Assembly (NCBI GenBank): GCA_005788175.1
Contig: SXYX01000012.1
Coordinates: 1 to 64,000 of the forward strand
Direction: 5' to 3'
Origin: Acidobacteriota bacterium
GTDB lineage: Bacteria; Acidobacteriota; Holophagae; Holophagales; Holophagaceae
Length of the DNA stretch: 64,000 bases
Shown: positions 8,505 through 17,578 of the stretch, piece by piece
How positions within the stretch are numbered: the stretch's first letter is position 1
Layout of the letters: each line of letters opens with the position of its first letter
Made by a program: the position numbers and the translations under genes
Notes under the pieces: generated by a model
Database searches by the model: none
The model's input: only the letters and a program-made list of their open reading frames with translations
What the model was told of the DNA's origin: nothing

Positions 8505-10780
8505 CGTACTTCAATAATTTTATGGGCAGGCTTATATAATTTAGTTCTTTGGAGTTCAACGTCTCCTTGAATCCAATCCTGCCGCATATTTAACCGATAA
8601 GGACTTGCAACATGACCACTCATTCCTAGAGGGAGAACCAGGGTAGATGCACTAAGATCGTTCACATCGGCTAAAAAGCGCATGCTCTGTCCATATTGGG
8701 GCTGATTGGCCCGGATAGCTCTATAATTCCCGCTTTGCTGTTCTTCTTTTACTCCAAAAATTGACTTTAGAATAAACCCTCCTTGGGCCAGTGGATGCTG
8801 AGGTCGCGATTGATTGTAGTCACCCCATTTTTTTTGAGGATTCTCCTTAATTTCAAATTCTGAAGCACGTAAAACTTCCCTTAGGAATGTATTTTTATCC
8901 CCTAGCCCTGCACGTGACCACCCCTCCTGAGGCGCCAGCATTGACTCAATTAACGGAGCATCATTATTGGTAACGTTCATGGTGGATCCTGTAAATCCAG
9001 TCCCCATGAGGATTTTATTGTATAGTCGGTCCCTAAAATTGATTCGGATAATTTCGGCTTGAGTGAACAACTCGCTATCTTGATATGAGGTTCCATCCCA
9101 AGAAAGGAATAGCTGTCTCATTTTGGATGACATGAAGGGTAGTAAGAGTTTGATTAGGTCGCGATGCGGAATGGATACTGTATCTAACTGAATCTTATTC
9201 ATATCTCCTAAATCCAAGGGTTGGTGAGTCGCAATTAATTGATTGATACGCTGAGCTCTCGCCGGACTTGCCCAACGTGAAGATATATAAACAGAACTCG
9301 AATTACCAACTATCCTTTGATTGGCTGTAGTGATCCACCCATTTTCAGGATTGTATATTTTGGGCATTGCTTTCTGATCGAGATAGCCTATCCAATCTAA
9401 ATGGCCGGGGATCGGTATTGTTCCGTCAAAACCCTTGGGGCGTAGCGGTATTAATCCAGCCGCACGCCACCCAATATTGCCCTGTGCATCACCATAAGTT
9501 ACGTTCATACAGGGCCCATGATATGTATTAAAAGCCTGGTTAAATTCATTCCAATTCCGCGCCATCATGATTTTAACCATTGGTAAACTCATTGTTCTAG
9601 GATCGAGTGCAGCCCAAGCTAATGAATAGCCTGGGCGAACCTGGGGTCCGTGATGTCCATCGTAAACTCTCACGCTCTCCGAAGGCAGATTTCTGACTTT
9701 AATCTCCTCAGTGCGCTCAAGGATTCTAGGCTCACGAAAAAGATCTTGCTGATCTGCAGATAAGTTGGTGAATCCCCAAGCTAAAAATTGATTCTGGCCA
9801 ATCAAAATACCAGGAACAAAAGGTAAGGCTACCCCCTGAATAATCATTGTTTGAGGGCTTTTGATTTCGAATCGTACTGGAAACCAATAACCTGGGCTCT
9901 GAATATCCATATGCGGATCATTCGCAAGAAGAACATGTCCATTTTTACTTTTCTTAGGTGATATGACCCACGAATTAGACCCGAATATCGGGAGATCTAT
10001 CCCTAAAATGTCAGATAAGTTAAATGGATGAAGAAGAGATCTAGAAATCTTTTTCTCTTTTATACCTCTTGATCTGAATAAAAGAAGGGGGTCATTGAGT
10101 TCAGTTTGGTTATCGGGGATAAGTAATTGATCAGAAGATGTATACACAGGAGAAAGAAATTTCCTTTCGAGCTCCCCGAGAACTTGAAGTGATTCATTAC
10201 GTAAATCATTTTTCCATGAGTTGGACTGAGATTCAGTCATGAGTAATAAACATACTAATGAATCCTCAGGTATCCAGGGTTGTGGCTTCGTTCGAAGAAT
10301 TTCGAATTCAATCCCCAAACCCTTCGTCCACCATATATCTTTTGAGTAAATGTCCATGAAACGATTCACACCTAGTGCAAAATCTTTTAGGGCATTTTGC
10401 TGTTCTGTATCGAGAGTCTGCCATGCCTTCGCAGCCACACGAGTAAAACCCAATAGCCGATACCAGCGATCACTCGGAAGAGCTGCTGGCCCTAGTATTT
10501 CTGATAGCGTACCTCGAGCCACTCTTCGAGCGATCTCCATTTGGAATAATCTCTGCGAAGCGACAAGATAACCTTGAATTATAAAGGCATCTGATAAATT
10601 TTCAGCCTGAATGGTGGGGATACCTCGATCATCGATCATTATTTTTGCTGGACGTGATATCTGATTCAGCGCAAGCGTATCTGGTATCTCGGATTGAATA
10701 TGGATATATCGCCAACCTGTGATTAAAATCATCGATAACCCTAGGGTTACAATGATCACGGTTCTAAATTTCGAAATCAT
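8501..10780 (-). CDS. Penicillin acylase-family amidase (Ntn hydrolase)
   Basis: This is a peptidase S45/penicillin acylase-type precursor. A hydrophobic N-terminal segment (TVIIVTLGLSMILITGW) serves as signal or anchor, followed by the alpha-chain region. The conserved GSNSWVISPKKS near residue 268 contains the serine that becomes the N-terminal nucleophile after self-cleavage. NDPHM and WGFTNLSADQQDLF further on are typical of the family. Substrates range from beta-lactams to acyl-homoserine lactones and are not predictable here. The track opens at 10813, but AGGGATC lies upstream of the ATG at 10780 and the leader fits better from MISKFRT, so I use that start; it removes the overlap with purD. 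It is the last gene of the long minus-strand run. Confidence 0.9.
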   Translation of the reverse strand: MISKFRTVIIVTLGLSMILITGWRYIHIQSEIPDTLALNQISRPAKIMIDDRGIPTIQAENLSDAFIIQGYLVASQRLFQMEIARRVARGTLSEILGPAALPSDRWYRLLGFTRVAAKAWQTLDTEQQNALKDFALGVNRFMDIYSKDIWWTKGLGIEFEILRTKPQPWIPEDSLVCLLLMTESQSNSWKNDLRNESLQVLGELERKFLSPVYTSSDQLLIPDNQTELNDPLLLFRSRGIKEKKISRSLLHPFNLSDILGIDLPIFGSNSWVISPKKSKNGHVLLANDPHMDIQSPGYWFPVRFEIKSPQTMIIQGVALPFVPGILIGQNQFLAWGFTNLSADQQDLFREPRILERTEEIKVRNLPSESVRVYDGHHGPQVRPGYSLAWAALDPRTMSLPMVKIMMARNWNEFNQAFNTYHGPCMNVTYGDAQGNIGWRAAGLIPLRPKGFDGTIPIPGHLDWIGYLDQKAMPKIYNPENGWITTANQRIVGNSSSVYISSRWASPARAQRINQLIATHQPLDLGDMNKIQLDTVSIPHRDLIKLLLPFMSSKMRQLFLSWDGTSYQDSELFTQAEIIRINFRDRLYNKILMGTGFTGSTMNVTNNDAPLIESMLAPQEGWSRAGLGDKNTFLREVLRASEFEIKENPQKKWGDYNQSRPQHPLAQGGFILKSIFGVKEEQQSGNYRAIRANQPQYGQSMRFLADVNDLSASTLVLPLGMSGHVASPYRLNMRQDWIQGDVELQRTKLYKPAHKIIEVR

Positions 10781-10793
10781 TTTGATGGATCCC

Positions 10794-12107
10794 TTATGAA
10801 AACCAGGGGTCATAAAGAGTTTTATTCAATTGATGATGTTTCAAAGATTTTTCTCCAATATCAGATCGATATTGCATTCCGGTCCAGGCCACTTGAGTAA
10901 TAATTTCCTTCCCTCTTTCTTGAGCCTGCTCGAGATTTTCTCCAGAAACAACTATATTAAGAACTCGCCCACCATTGGTGAACCATCGATGATTCCTTAA
11001 TATCGTCCCAGCATGAATAATTGATGGGTTCCCTGACTTAATATTAGGAAGTTCAACGGGTGCGTGTGGCATATCCGGATAACCAGAAGACGCCAGAACG
11101 TAGGTGAGATAAGTACCTGGGTGTATTTTTATTACGTTCTTGCATAGGCGCTGCTCAGCCACTTCTAGTAAAAGAGGGAGCAAAGGTTCGTTCATCATCG
11201 CCATCAAAGTTTGTGTTTCTGGGTCACCAAAACGGCAGTTATATTCTAAAAGTTTTGGGCCTGATGATGTCCACATGATTCCAAGAAATAAAATTCCCCG
11301 CCCAATGAGCCCTTCGGACTGCAGGCCTTTTAGGGTAGGATCGATCACTAAATCCTTCATGATCTCCACGTCTTCGTTAGTTAAGAATGGTATGGGGGCA
11401 AAAGCCCCCATACCTCCTGTGTTTGGGCCCTTATCGCCTGTCTTTAATTTTTTGTGATCTTGACATGCCGGAAATAGACAGTAACTTCTGTGATCGGATG
11501 TTACATCTACTAGTAAATGCTGAGACAACTCGATTCCATTTAAATATTCTTCAAATACAATTTTACGACTTGCATCGCCGAATTTACCATCAAGAAAAGA
11601 GCGCAGTGTTTGAAGTGCTACTTCCTTGGAGACAGCAATTACTACTCCTTTTCCACTAGCTAACCCATCTGCCTTGAGAACAATAGGCAACCCATGAGAC
11701 CAATGGGCGATCAGAGATTCGCCAGAAGCCCAATCGCAAATTTCGTAAGATACTGCTGTAGGTATCTCGTATTTTTTCATGAAATTCTTAGCAAAAGACT
11801 TACTACCCTCTAAAAAACTTGTAGATTGATCATGGCCAAAGACTTTCAGTCCGCAATTGGAGCATTTGTTTGCCAATCCAGCAACCAAGGGGCCTTCTGG
11901 ACCTATAATCACAAGGTCAATGTTTTGACTTGCGGCCCAATCAGCCACGAGATCAACCTCGAGAGGGTTCAAATCTACGCAGTGTCCGAATTGTTGCAAA
12001 CCATCGGATCCAGGTAAAAAATATAGATCATTATCAGAACTCTCATGAAATAGTTTTTGGGCTATAGAATATTCACGACCGCCTGAGCCAATCAAAAGGA
12101 TGCGCAT
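10794..12107 (-). CDS. purD: Phosphoribosylamine-glycine ligase
   Basis: PurD (GAR synthetase) ligates glycine to phosphoribosylamine using ATP, the second step of purine synthesis. The N-terminal MRILLIGSGGREYSIA is the family opening. VLKADGLASGKGVVIA near residue 145 is the ATP-grasp signature, and the metal-binding region NTGGMGAF and ENCRFGDPETQ-like stretch (EYNCRFGDPETQTLM) is intact. The length of 437 residues is normal. It lies about 30 bp downstream of polA on the same strand. No other purine genes are nearby. Confidence 0.96.
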   Translation of the reverse strand: MRILLIGSGGREYSIAQKLFHESSDNDLYFLPGSDGLQQFGHCVDLNPLEVDLVADWAASQNIDLVIIGPEGPLVAGLANKCSNCGLKVFGHDQSTSFLEGSKSFAKNFMKKYEIPTAVSYEICDWASGESLIAHWSHGLPIVLKADGLASGKGVVIAVSKEVALQTLRSFLDGKFGDASRKIVFEEYLNGIELSQHLLVDVTSDHRSYCLFPACQDHKKLKTGDKGPNTGGMGAFAPIPFLTNEDVEIMKDLVIDPTLKGLQSEGLIGRGILFLGIMWTSSGPKLLEYNCRFGDPETQTLMAMMNEPLLPLLLEVAEQRLCKNVIKIHPGTYLTYVLASSGYPDMPHAPVELPNIKSGNPSIIHAGTILRNHRWFTNGGRVLNIVVSGENLEQAQERGKEIITQVAWTGMQYRSDIGEKSLKHHQLNKTLYDPWFS

Positions 12108-12139
12108 CCGGATGTTCCTCAGTAAATTATGAGCCTTAT

Positions 12140-14950
12140 CTACTTACATTCTAACCAATTAGCACCCTTTCTCACCTCTGCTAAGAGGGGGACGCCGAGT
12201 GGCTTAATATCATCCGCTTGCTCCATAGAAGATTTCAAGAGATCTGAAACCTTGTCAAACTCTTCGGGAGGTGCTTCAAGAAGTAATTCATCATGAACCT
12301 GAAGGAGTATTTTGGCCGAGTATCCCACTGATCTCAACCCCTCATGAAGTTTAACCATTGCTCTCCGCATAATATCTGCTGCAGTGCCTTGAACGACCGT
12401 ATTGACAGCAACACGTAGTCCCGTAGCCCTTACATTACCATTTGCGCTCTCTAGATCAGGGATGCGACGGACGCGACCCCAATAAGTAGTGGCCTGGCCT
12501 TCTTTTTCGGCGAGTATTTTAGTCTGCTCTATCCATTCAGCAACTTTTGGCATACGTTCAAAATATCTATCGATAAACTCCTTGGCTTCCTTGTGACTAA
12601 TCCCAAGAGAGCCAGCTAAGGCAAAAGCACCTTGGCCATATAACAGGCCAAAATTTACTGCTTTAGCTTTAGATCTCTGCTCGTCAGTTACTTTATTAAT
12701 TGGAATACCCATCACTTCACTTGCAGTTCGTCGATGAATATCCTCCCCGGATGCAAATGCACTAAGTAAAACTGGATCTTTAGCAAGGGCTGCAACAACA
12801 CGCAATTCAATCTGGGAGTAATCTGCATCCATTAAAACCCAACCAGATTTTGGTATGAATGCTTTTCGAATTGATTTGCCCTCGCTAGTCCTTATGGGAA
12901 TATTCTGTAAATTAGGTTCTGAACTCGCAAGTCGACCACTCGCAACAGCCGCTTGATGCAGTCGGGTATGAACTCGATCAGTCAACGGATTTATCATCCT
13001 AGGAAGAGCATCGATGTATGTTCCAAGCATTTTTTGAAGTTCGCGATGTCTGAGAAGTATCTTAGCAATCTCGGCATTATGATTTTCGGCTAACTCACTC
13101 AAAGAATCTTCGTCGGTACTTGGAGATTTAGATTTACCTGTATATCGAATTACAGGAAGTTTTAGTTTCTCAAATAATATTTTTCCTAACTGAGAAGGTG
13201 AATTCAAATTGAAGCTTTCGCCAGCGATCTCTATGGCTTTTGATTCACACAAGTCTCTTTCTCGAGAGAACTGTTCGCTAAGATTCGCTAGGACTTTGCG
13301 ATCGAGAGAGATTCCTGTCTTTTCTATATCTGATAGTACTTTCAATAAAGGAATATCTATATCTTGGTAGATTCTAAGTTGATCTGGATTAGTCATACTT
13401 TTATTCAATACAAGACAGAGACGACGAGCCAAATCTGAATCTTCAGCAGCATACTGAGTTGCTTTTTCAATGGTAACCTCATCAAACCTTTTTTGGGATC
13501 GACCCTTGCCGGTTATTTCTTCAAAACTTATTGGTTTTATATTTAGGTGTCGGACCGAGAGATCATCAAGATTATGTCTTAGGTCGGATTCAAGAATATA
13601 CGAGAGCAACATGCTGTCATCTGTAATACCTTCGATAGAAAATCCATGTCTTTCCAGAACTTGTAAATCATACTTGAGATTTTGTCCGCACTTCTGGATG
13701 TTTGGATCTGAAAATAAAGGGAGTAATATTTCACGAACCTTCAAAAATGGTAAGTTCTCCTCGTCGAGATATGTTTGGATTTTTTCGAAGTAAAGACTGC
13801 CTTCATCCTTCAGATCGAGGTCATCATCAGACAGACCTGACTCAGGCATAAGTCCAGGCAATGCTCCCTCTTGATCGATATTTGCAGATTTAAGATGGGC
13901 TAGAGGGATATACACACCATGATGATCTTTCCATGCCAACGAAAGTCCTACAAGGTGGCCTCGAGTCGCATCAATACTAGTTGTTTCGGTATCGAAGGCA
14001 AAATGACCAGTCTCGCGGCAAATTTTGACAATATCTTCTAATTGATCGAGGGTTCTAACCTGCTCATATTTTCTCTCTAAAGAGATTTCTGTAGCATTGT
14101 GGCTAGGTGTGAATTCTTTGGCAAGGGAATGAAACCCCAAATTAAGAAATGTATTTCTTGCTTGAGCTTGATCATAGCCCGTAAAGCGTAGTTCCTCGAT
14201 CTCTATGGGGAGATCTAAATTACGAACGACTGTTACTAATTGTTTGGATAAACCTCTCCACGAATCTGATTCTGCAAGACCTGTCTGCTGACGAGGCTTT
14301 AATTCAGATGCATGTTCAATAATAGCGTCTAAACTTCCATACTTTTCTAGTAATTGGGCAGCACCTTTTTCTCCAATCCCCGGAACTCCCTGGATATTAT
14401 CTGATGCATCTCCTACAATCGTTAAGAAATCAACAATCTGCTCGGGATAAACTCCCATACGCTGGTGAACGCCATCGCGGTCATACCAAATTTCCCCATC
14501 TCGGATATTCAGAACCTTGATATCGTTGTTGCGTACTAGTTGCAGTAAATCCTTGTCCGGGCTAACAATGACAGACTGCAATTGAGTACTGCAGCTTTTC
14601 TCCGCCAAGGTTGCAAGTACATCATCGGCTTCAAATCCCTCTAGTTGAACAATAGGAATTGAAAGACTTTTTATAATATCTCGAATCATTGGAATTTGCG
14701 GGACAAGATCCTCAGGCATTTCGTCCCGATTAGCTTTGTAATCAACAGACAGTTTATGCCTAAAGGTTGGCGTGGGTGTATCAAAGACACAGGCAATATA
14801 TTCAGGCTTATAGGTTTTTACAATCTGTAATAAGATCTTAGAAAATGTAAAAGCAGCTCCATTTTTAAGGTTTTTATTTGCAAAATAGGCTCTAAATATA
14901 AAAGCGAACGTATCAATAAGAAAAACTTGAGAATTCTTGGATTCTGACAT
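12140..14950 (-). CDS. polA: DNA polymerase I with 5' nuclease and proofreading domains
   Basis: This full-length PolA has 936 residues. The N-terminal 5'-3' nuclease domain carries the acidic clusters VFDTPTPTFRH and FEADDVLATLA and the helix-hairpin element VPGIGEKGA. The 3'-5' exonuclease domain is intact: Exo I DTET near residue 320, Exo II NLKYD and Exo III YAAED. The family A polymerase domain has motif A DYSQIELR near residue 708, the O-helix RSKAKAVNFGLLYGQG and motif C QVHDELLLEAP near residue 884. It fills gaps in repair and removes RNA primers. Unlike many thermophilic or Gram-positive PolA proteins, its proofreading residues are all present. It is a member of the long minus-strand run. 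Confidence 0.97.
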   Translation of the reverse strand: MSESKNSQVFLIDTFAFIFRAYFANKNLKNGAAFTFSKILLQIVKTYKPEYIACVFDTPTPTFRHKLSVDYKANRDEMPEDLVPQIPMIRDIIKSLSIPIVQLEGFEADDVLATLAEKSCSTQLQSVIVSPDKDLLQLVRNNDIKVLNIRDGEIWYDRDGVHQRMGVYPEQIVDFLTIVGDASDNIQGVPGIGEKGAAQLLEKYGSLDAIIEHASELKPRQQTGLAESDSWRGLSKQLVTVVRNLDLPIEIEELRFTGYDQAQARNTFLNLGFHSLAKEFTPSHNATEISLERKYEQVRTLDQLEDIVKICRETGHFAFDTETTSIDATRGHLVGLSLAWKDHHGVYIPLAHLKSANIDQEGALPGLMPESGLSDDDLDLKDEGSLYFEKIQTYLDEENLPFLKVREILLPLFSDPNIQKCGQNLKYDLQVLERHGFSIEGITDDSMLLSYILESDLRHNLDDLSVRHLNIKPISFEEITGKGRSQKRFDEVTIEKATQYAAEDSDLARRLCLVLNKSMTNPDQLRIYQDIDIPLLKVLSDIEKTGISLDRKVLANLSEQFSRERDLCESKAIEIAGESFNLNSPSQLGKILFEKLKLPVIRYTGKSKSPSTDEDSLSELAENHNAEIAKILLRHRELQKMLGTYIDALPRMINPLTDRVHTRLHQAAVASGRLASSEPNLQNIPIRTSEGKSIRKAFIPKSGWVLMDADYSQIELRVVAALAKDPVLLSAFASGEDIHRRTASEVMGIPINKVTDEQRSKAKAVNFGLLYGQGAFALAGSLGISHKEAKEFIDRYFERMPKVAEWIEQTKILAEKEGQATTYWGRVRRIPDLESANGNVRATGLRVAVNTVVQGTAADIMRRAMVKLHEGLRSVGYSAKILLQVHDELLLEAPPEEFDKVSDLLKSSMEQADDIKPLGVPLLAEVRKGANWLECK

Positions 14951-14958
14951 AGGAAACC

Positions 14959-15807
14959 TTAACGAGTTAAACCATAAATACGTCTAGCCAGAAATTCAAA
15001 CAACGATGTTGGAATTAATTTACTAAATAATAAAATAATATGGGCATCAGGACCGATTAATATCCTTCTTGGAGGAGATAAAAGGTTAATGGCTCGTGCA
15101 ATTTTAGTAGCTGATTGACCAGGATCCTGACTCCAATGTTTATCAGCAGCTTTTCCGTAAGATAATAAGCGCTCAAGTATTGGCTCGAACCTCGTGCCGA
15201 TGACACGCTGAGGAAGATCACCCCACGATTTAGTCGCCGTGCTTCTAAATTCAGTCCGAATGGCTCCGGGCTCCACTAATATGACCTTAATATTCGGAGC
15301 TAGTTCCATTCTTAGCGCTTCACCTAAGGAAACTACTGCGTATTTACTTGCTGTATAGGCACCCGCAAGGGGAATGGTTATTCTTCCAAGCATTGAGGCG
15401 ATATGAACAATTCGACCTTCTCCTGGTCGAGCATTACGTTGGATTAGAGGTAAAAAATAATTTGTAACACGATGAAGCCCTATTACATTAGTTTCCATTT
15501 GGTTTTTCAATTCTTGAGTAGTCAAATATTCTAATGGTCCCACCTGACCATAGCCAGCGTTATTGATTAGTCCTACAATTCTCAGATGCTGACATTGCTT
15601 CACGGCGAGATGAACTGAATCATCGCTGAGCACATCAAGGTCTATTTTAAAAAGGTCTTCACCTTCGGGTAGATTATCTAAACTTTCTTTTTTTCGAGCC
15701 GTCGCAACTACGCCCCAACCAACCTCACGCATTGCCTTGACTAGTGACAATCCTAAACCCGTTGAGCAGCCCGTAATTACAATCCATTTTGTTGGGGTGT
15801 TTTTCAT
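14959..15807 (-). CDS. SDR-family oxidoreductase (classical, C-terminally extended)
   Basis: A classical SDR with TGCSTGLG in the cofactor loop, NNAGYG, and the catalytic AYTASK (Tyr and Lys). The catalytic serine sits in HIASMLGR. About 50 residues past the core end in a hydrophobic stretch (AHIILLFSKLIPTSLFEFLA), similar to membrane-associated 17-beta-hydroxysteroid dehydrogenase-like SDRs. The substrate is unknown. The track starts at a TTG (15816), while an ATG three codons later opens MKNTPTKWIVITG and is preferred. It sits between the beta-barrel gene and polA with gaps of about 10 bp. Confidence 0.88.
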   Translation of the reverse strand: MKNTPTKWIVITGCSTGLGLSLVKAMREVGWGVVATARKKESLDNLPEGEDLFKIDLDVLSDDSVHLAVKQCQHLRIVGLINNAGYGQVGPLEYLTTQELKNQMETNVIGLHRVTNYFLPLIQRNARPGEGRIVHIASMLGRITIPLAGAYTASKYAVVSLGEALRMELAPNIKVILVEPGAIRTEFRSTATKSWGDLPQRVIGTRFEPILERLLSYGKAADKHWSQDPGQSATKIARAINLLSPPRRILIGPDAHIILLFSKLIPTSLFEFLARRIYGLTR

Positions 15808-15823
15808 ACTTGTCAATTTTTAA

Positions 15824-16636
15824 CTAGAAAATGCGCACTATGTTAAAAGCGAGTCCCCAATCACTATTTGCTTTGGCACCTACACCTTGATAATCACCAG
15901 GAACCACTTGATGAGCTGTAGTTCCCTGAACGTTGGTACCTATTAGAGTAAATCGATGGCCGAATGTTTCAAATCGATAACCAAACGCAAAGCCTGGCCT
16001 CAGGGATCGACTCATAGACGAACTCAAAGGAACAGAATATTTCTTAACTGAACTAGAAATCGGATAGTACTCAACAATAAAACTATGAAGATTTGATAAT
16101 TGATATTTTAAAGACATCGAAATGTTGAAAATCGAATTGGATGTACTCGTTTTAGTGATGTAAGTAGGTACGATCCCAAAAGTCCATACACCTGAAAAAA
16201 ATTCTGTTGGTATTTGGTAAACTGATCCTGAAATACCTTCATCTATAGTCTGGGTCGATGTATTGTCTTTTACACCTTCGGTAAAATACTCAATTCTTGC
16301 AGAGGAACGAAGGGCTTTTTCTGAGTAAAGAACTCCCTGAATGCTATAAACCATTGTTTTTTGATCACTCGTGCGATAGATCCCATAATTAAGTTCGGGT
16401 ATACTTGGCACCGACCCCCAAAATCCGAACCCCGAATAAGCATAGCCATCGAGTCCAAAGAGATTTTTACCGTTACCAGAAGTCGACTCAGCAAAACGAT
16501 GGGTGAATATAACACCCCAACTATCCTCAATGTATGAAGTTGTTGGAAGATTGAGCCCTAAGGGGACCTGCTGCTGAGCTCCAAGAATGGAAAAGGCACA
16601 TAAACATATAAGATGCAGACGGTACCTTAATCTCAT
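15824..16636 (-). CDS. DUF5777-like outer-membrane beta-barrel protein
   Basis: A 270-residue exported protein. The first 20 residues form a signal peptide ending near LGAQQQ. The mature part alternates hydrophobic and polar residues throughout and ends in an aromatic residue (VRIF), as do many outer-membrane barrels. The order of features (LNLPTTSYIEDSWGVIFTHRF, FGLDGYAYSGFGFW, later FGHRFTLIGTNVQGTT) resembles DUF5777 proteins, which I recognise only by pattern. The function of that family is not established. It lies directly downstream of ResB/CcsA, so expression may be tied to cytochrome c maturation, but this is positional inference only. Confidence 0.6.
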   Translation of the reverse strand: MRLRYRLHLICLCAFSILGAQQQVPLGLNLPTTSYIEDSWGVIFTHRFAESTSGNGKNLFGLDGYAYSGFGFWGSVPSIPELNYGIYRTSDQKTMVYSIQGVLYSEKALRSSARIEYFTEGVKDNTSTQTIDEGISGSVYQIPTEFFSGVWTFGIVPTYITKTSTSNSIFNISMSLKYQLSNLHSFIVEYYPISSSVKKYSVPLSSSMSRSLRPGFAFGYRFETFGHRFTLIGTNVQGTTAHQVVPGDYQGVGAKANSDWGLAFNIVRIF

Positions 16637-16657
16637 AGTCCTTCTCCTTCTGTTAGA

Positions 16658-17578
16658 TTAATACATTTGACGATTGACACCTTTGACTTCTCCTGGATCT
16701 TCGGGCGGAGGTGGGTCTGTATATACGTGCATACTTTGGCTTTTCGTAGGTAAATATGACATACCAAAATATGTGAATAGGATCAATGTCCAAGCTAAAG
16801 CGCTGACTTTGAGAGCTATACGACCCTTAAGGAATGATGTATGGTGCATATGAAGTACAACACCGTAGATCAGCCAGGAGATAAGACCCCAGTTTTCTTT
16901 AGGATCCCAGGCCCAATAATCAGACCATGCGAATTTAGCCCACAAGCCACCCGTAATCAAACCCCCCAAAAGGAAGAGGTATCCAATACGAACCCAATCT
17001 CTATGCAATATCTCAAAATTCATTTCTTGGCGCCCTAGCGCACGCGCCCAAAATGAGTCTTTATCTAAACTTATGTCACCGGTTTTAACCAACGCTAGGA
17101 TACTAAGAACAAATGCAACTGTAACACTAGAGTACCCAGAAAAATAAATGGTCACATGGGGAAGAAACCAGCCACTATTGAGCGCTGGTGGCACAGTGAC
17201 AATATCGATGTCTTGTTTCAATAGTGCAAATGTTTCTGCTGAGAGAATGATAGCCAACGAAAGAAATCCTAGTAATTTTATTTTTTTAAACCATTCGATC
17301 GAAAGTGCCAATAATCCGAATAAAAAACTAAAGTAAAGAAGGCTCTCATAGAAGGTTTTAAAGGGAGGGCGGCCTGCCACAATGCCCCTAGAAATTAGAA
17401 TATAAGCGTTCATACACCAAGCAAATAAGAAAAGAATACGAGCTACATGATAGATATTAGCTTCATATTTAGTCTTGATAATGCTCAATGCATAAGCAAT
17501 ACATGAACAAAAATAAGCGACTAGCATGATTTGAAAACCTATTTCAGCTTTAGCGAAGTTGAAATATAAATTCATCAT
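16658..17578 (-). CDS. ccsA: Cytochrome c assembly protein CcsA (system II)
   Basis: This integral membrane protein carries the heme-handling WWD motif as WAWDPKENWGLISW near residue 226, flanked by conserved histidines in LHMHH and in an earlier periplasmic loop. With ResB it forms the system II synthase that exports heme and attaches it to CXXCH cytochromes in the periplasm. The length of 306 residues and about eight helices suit CcsA. Its ATG overlaps the resB stop by 4 bp (ATGA), indicating coupled translation. No c-type cytochrome gene is in the window. Confidence 0.93.
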   Translation of the reverse strand: MMNLYFNFAKAEIGFQIMLVAYFCSCIAYALSIIKTKYEANIYHVARILFLFAWCMNAYILISRGIVAGRPPFKTFYESLLYFSFLFGLLALSIEWFKKIKLLGFLSLAIILSAETFALLKQDIDIVTVPPALNSGWFLPHVTIYFSGYSSVTVAFVLSILALVKTGDISLDKDSFWARALGRQEMNFEILHRDWVRIGYLFLLGGLITGGLWAKFAWSDYWAWDPKENWGLISWLIYGVVLHMHHTSFLKGRIALKVSALAWTLILFTYFGMSYLPTKSQSMHVYTDPPPPEDPGEVKGVNRQMY

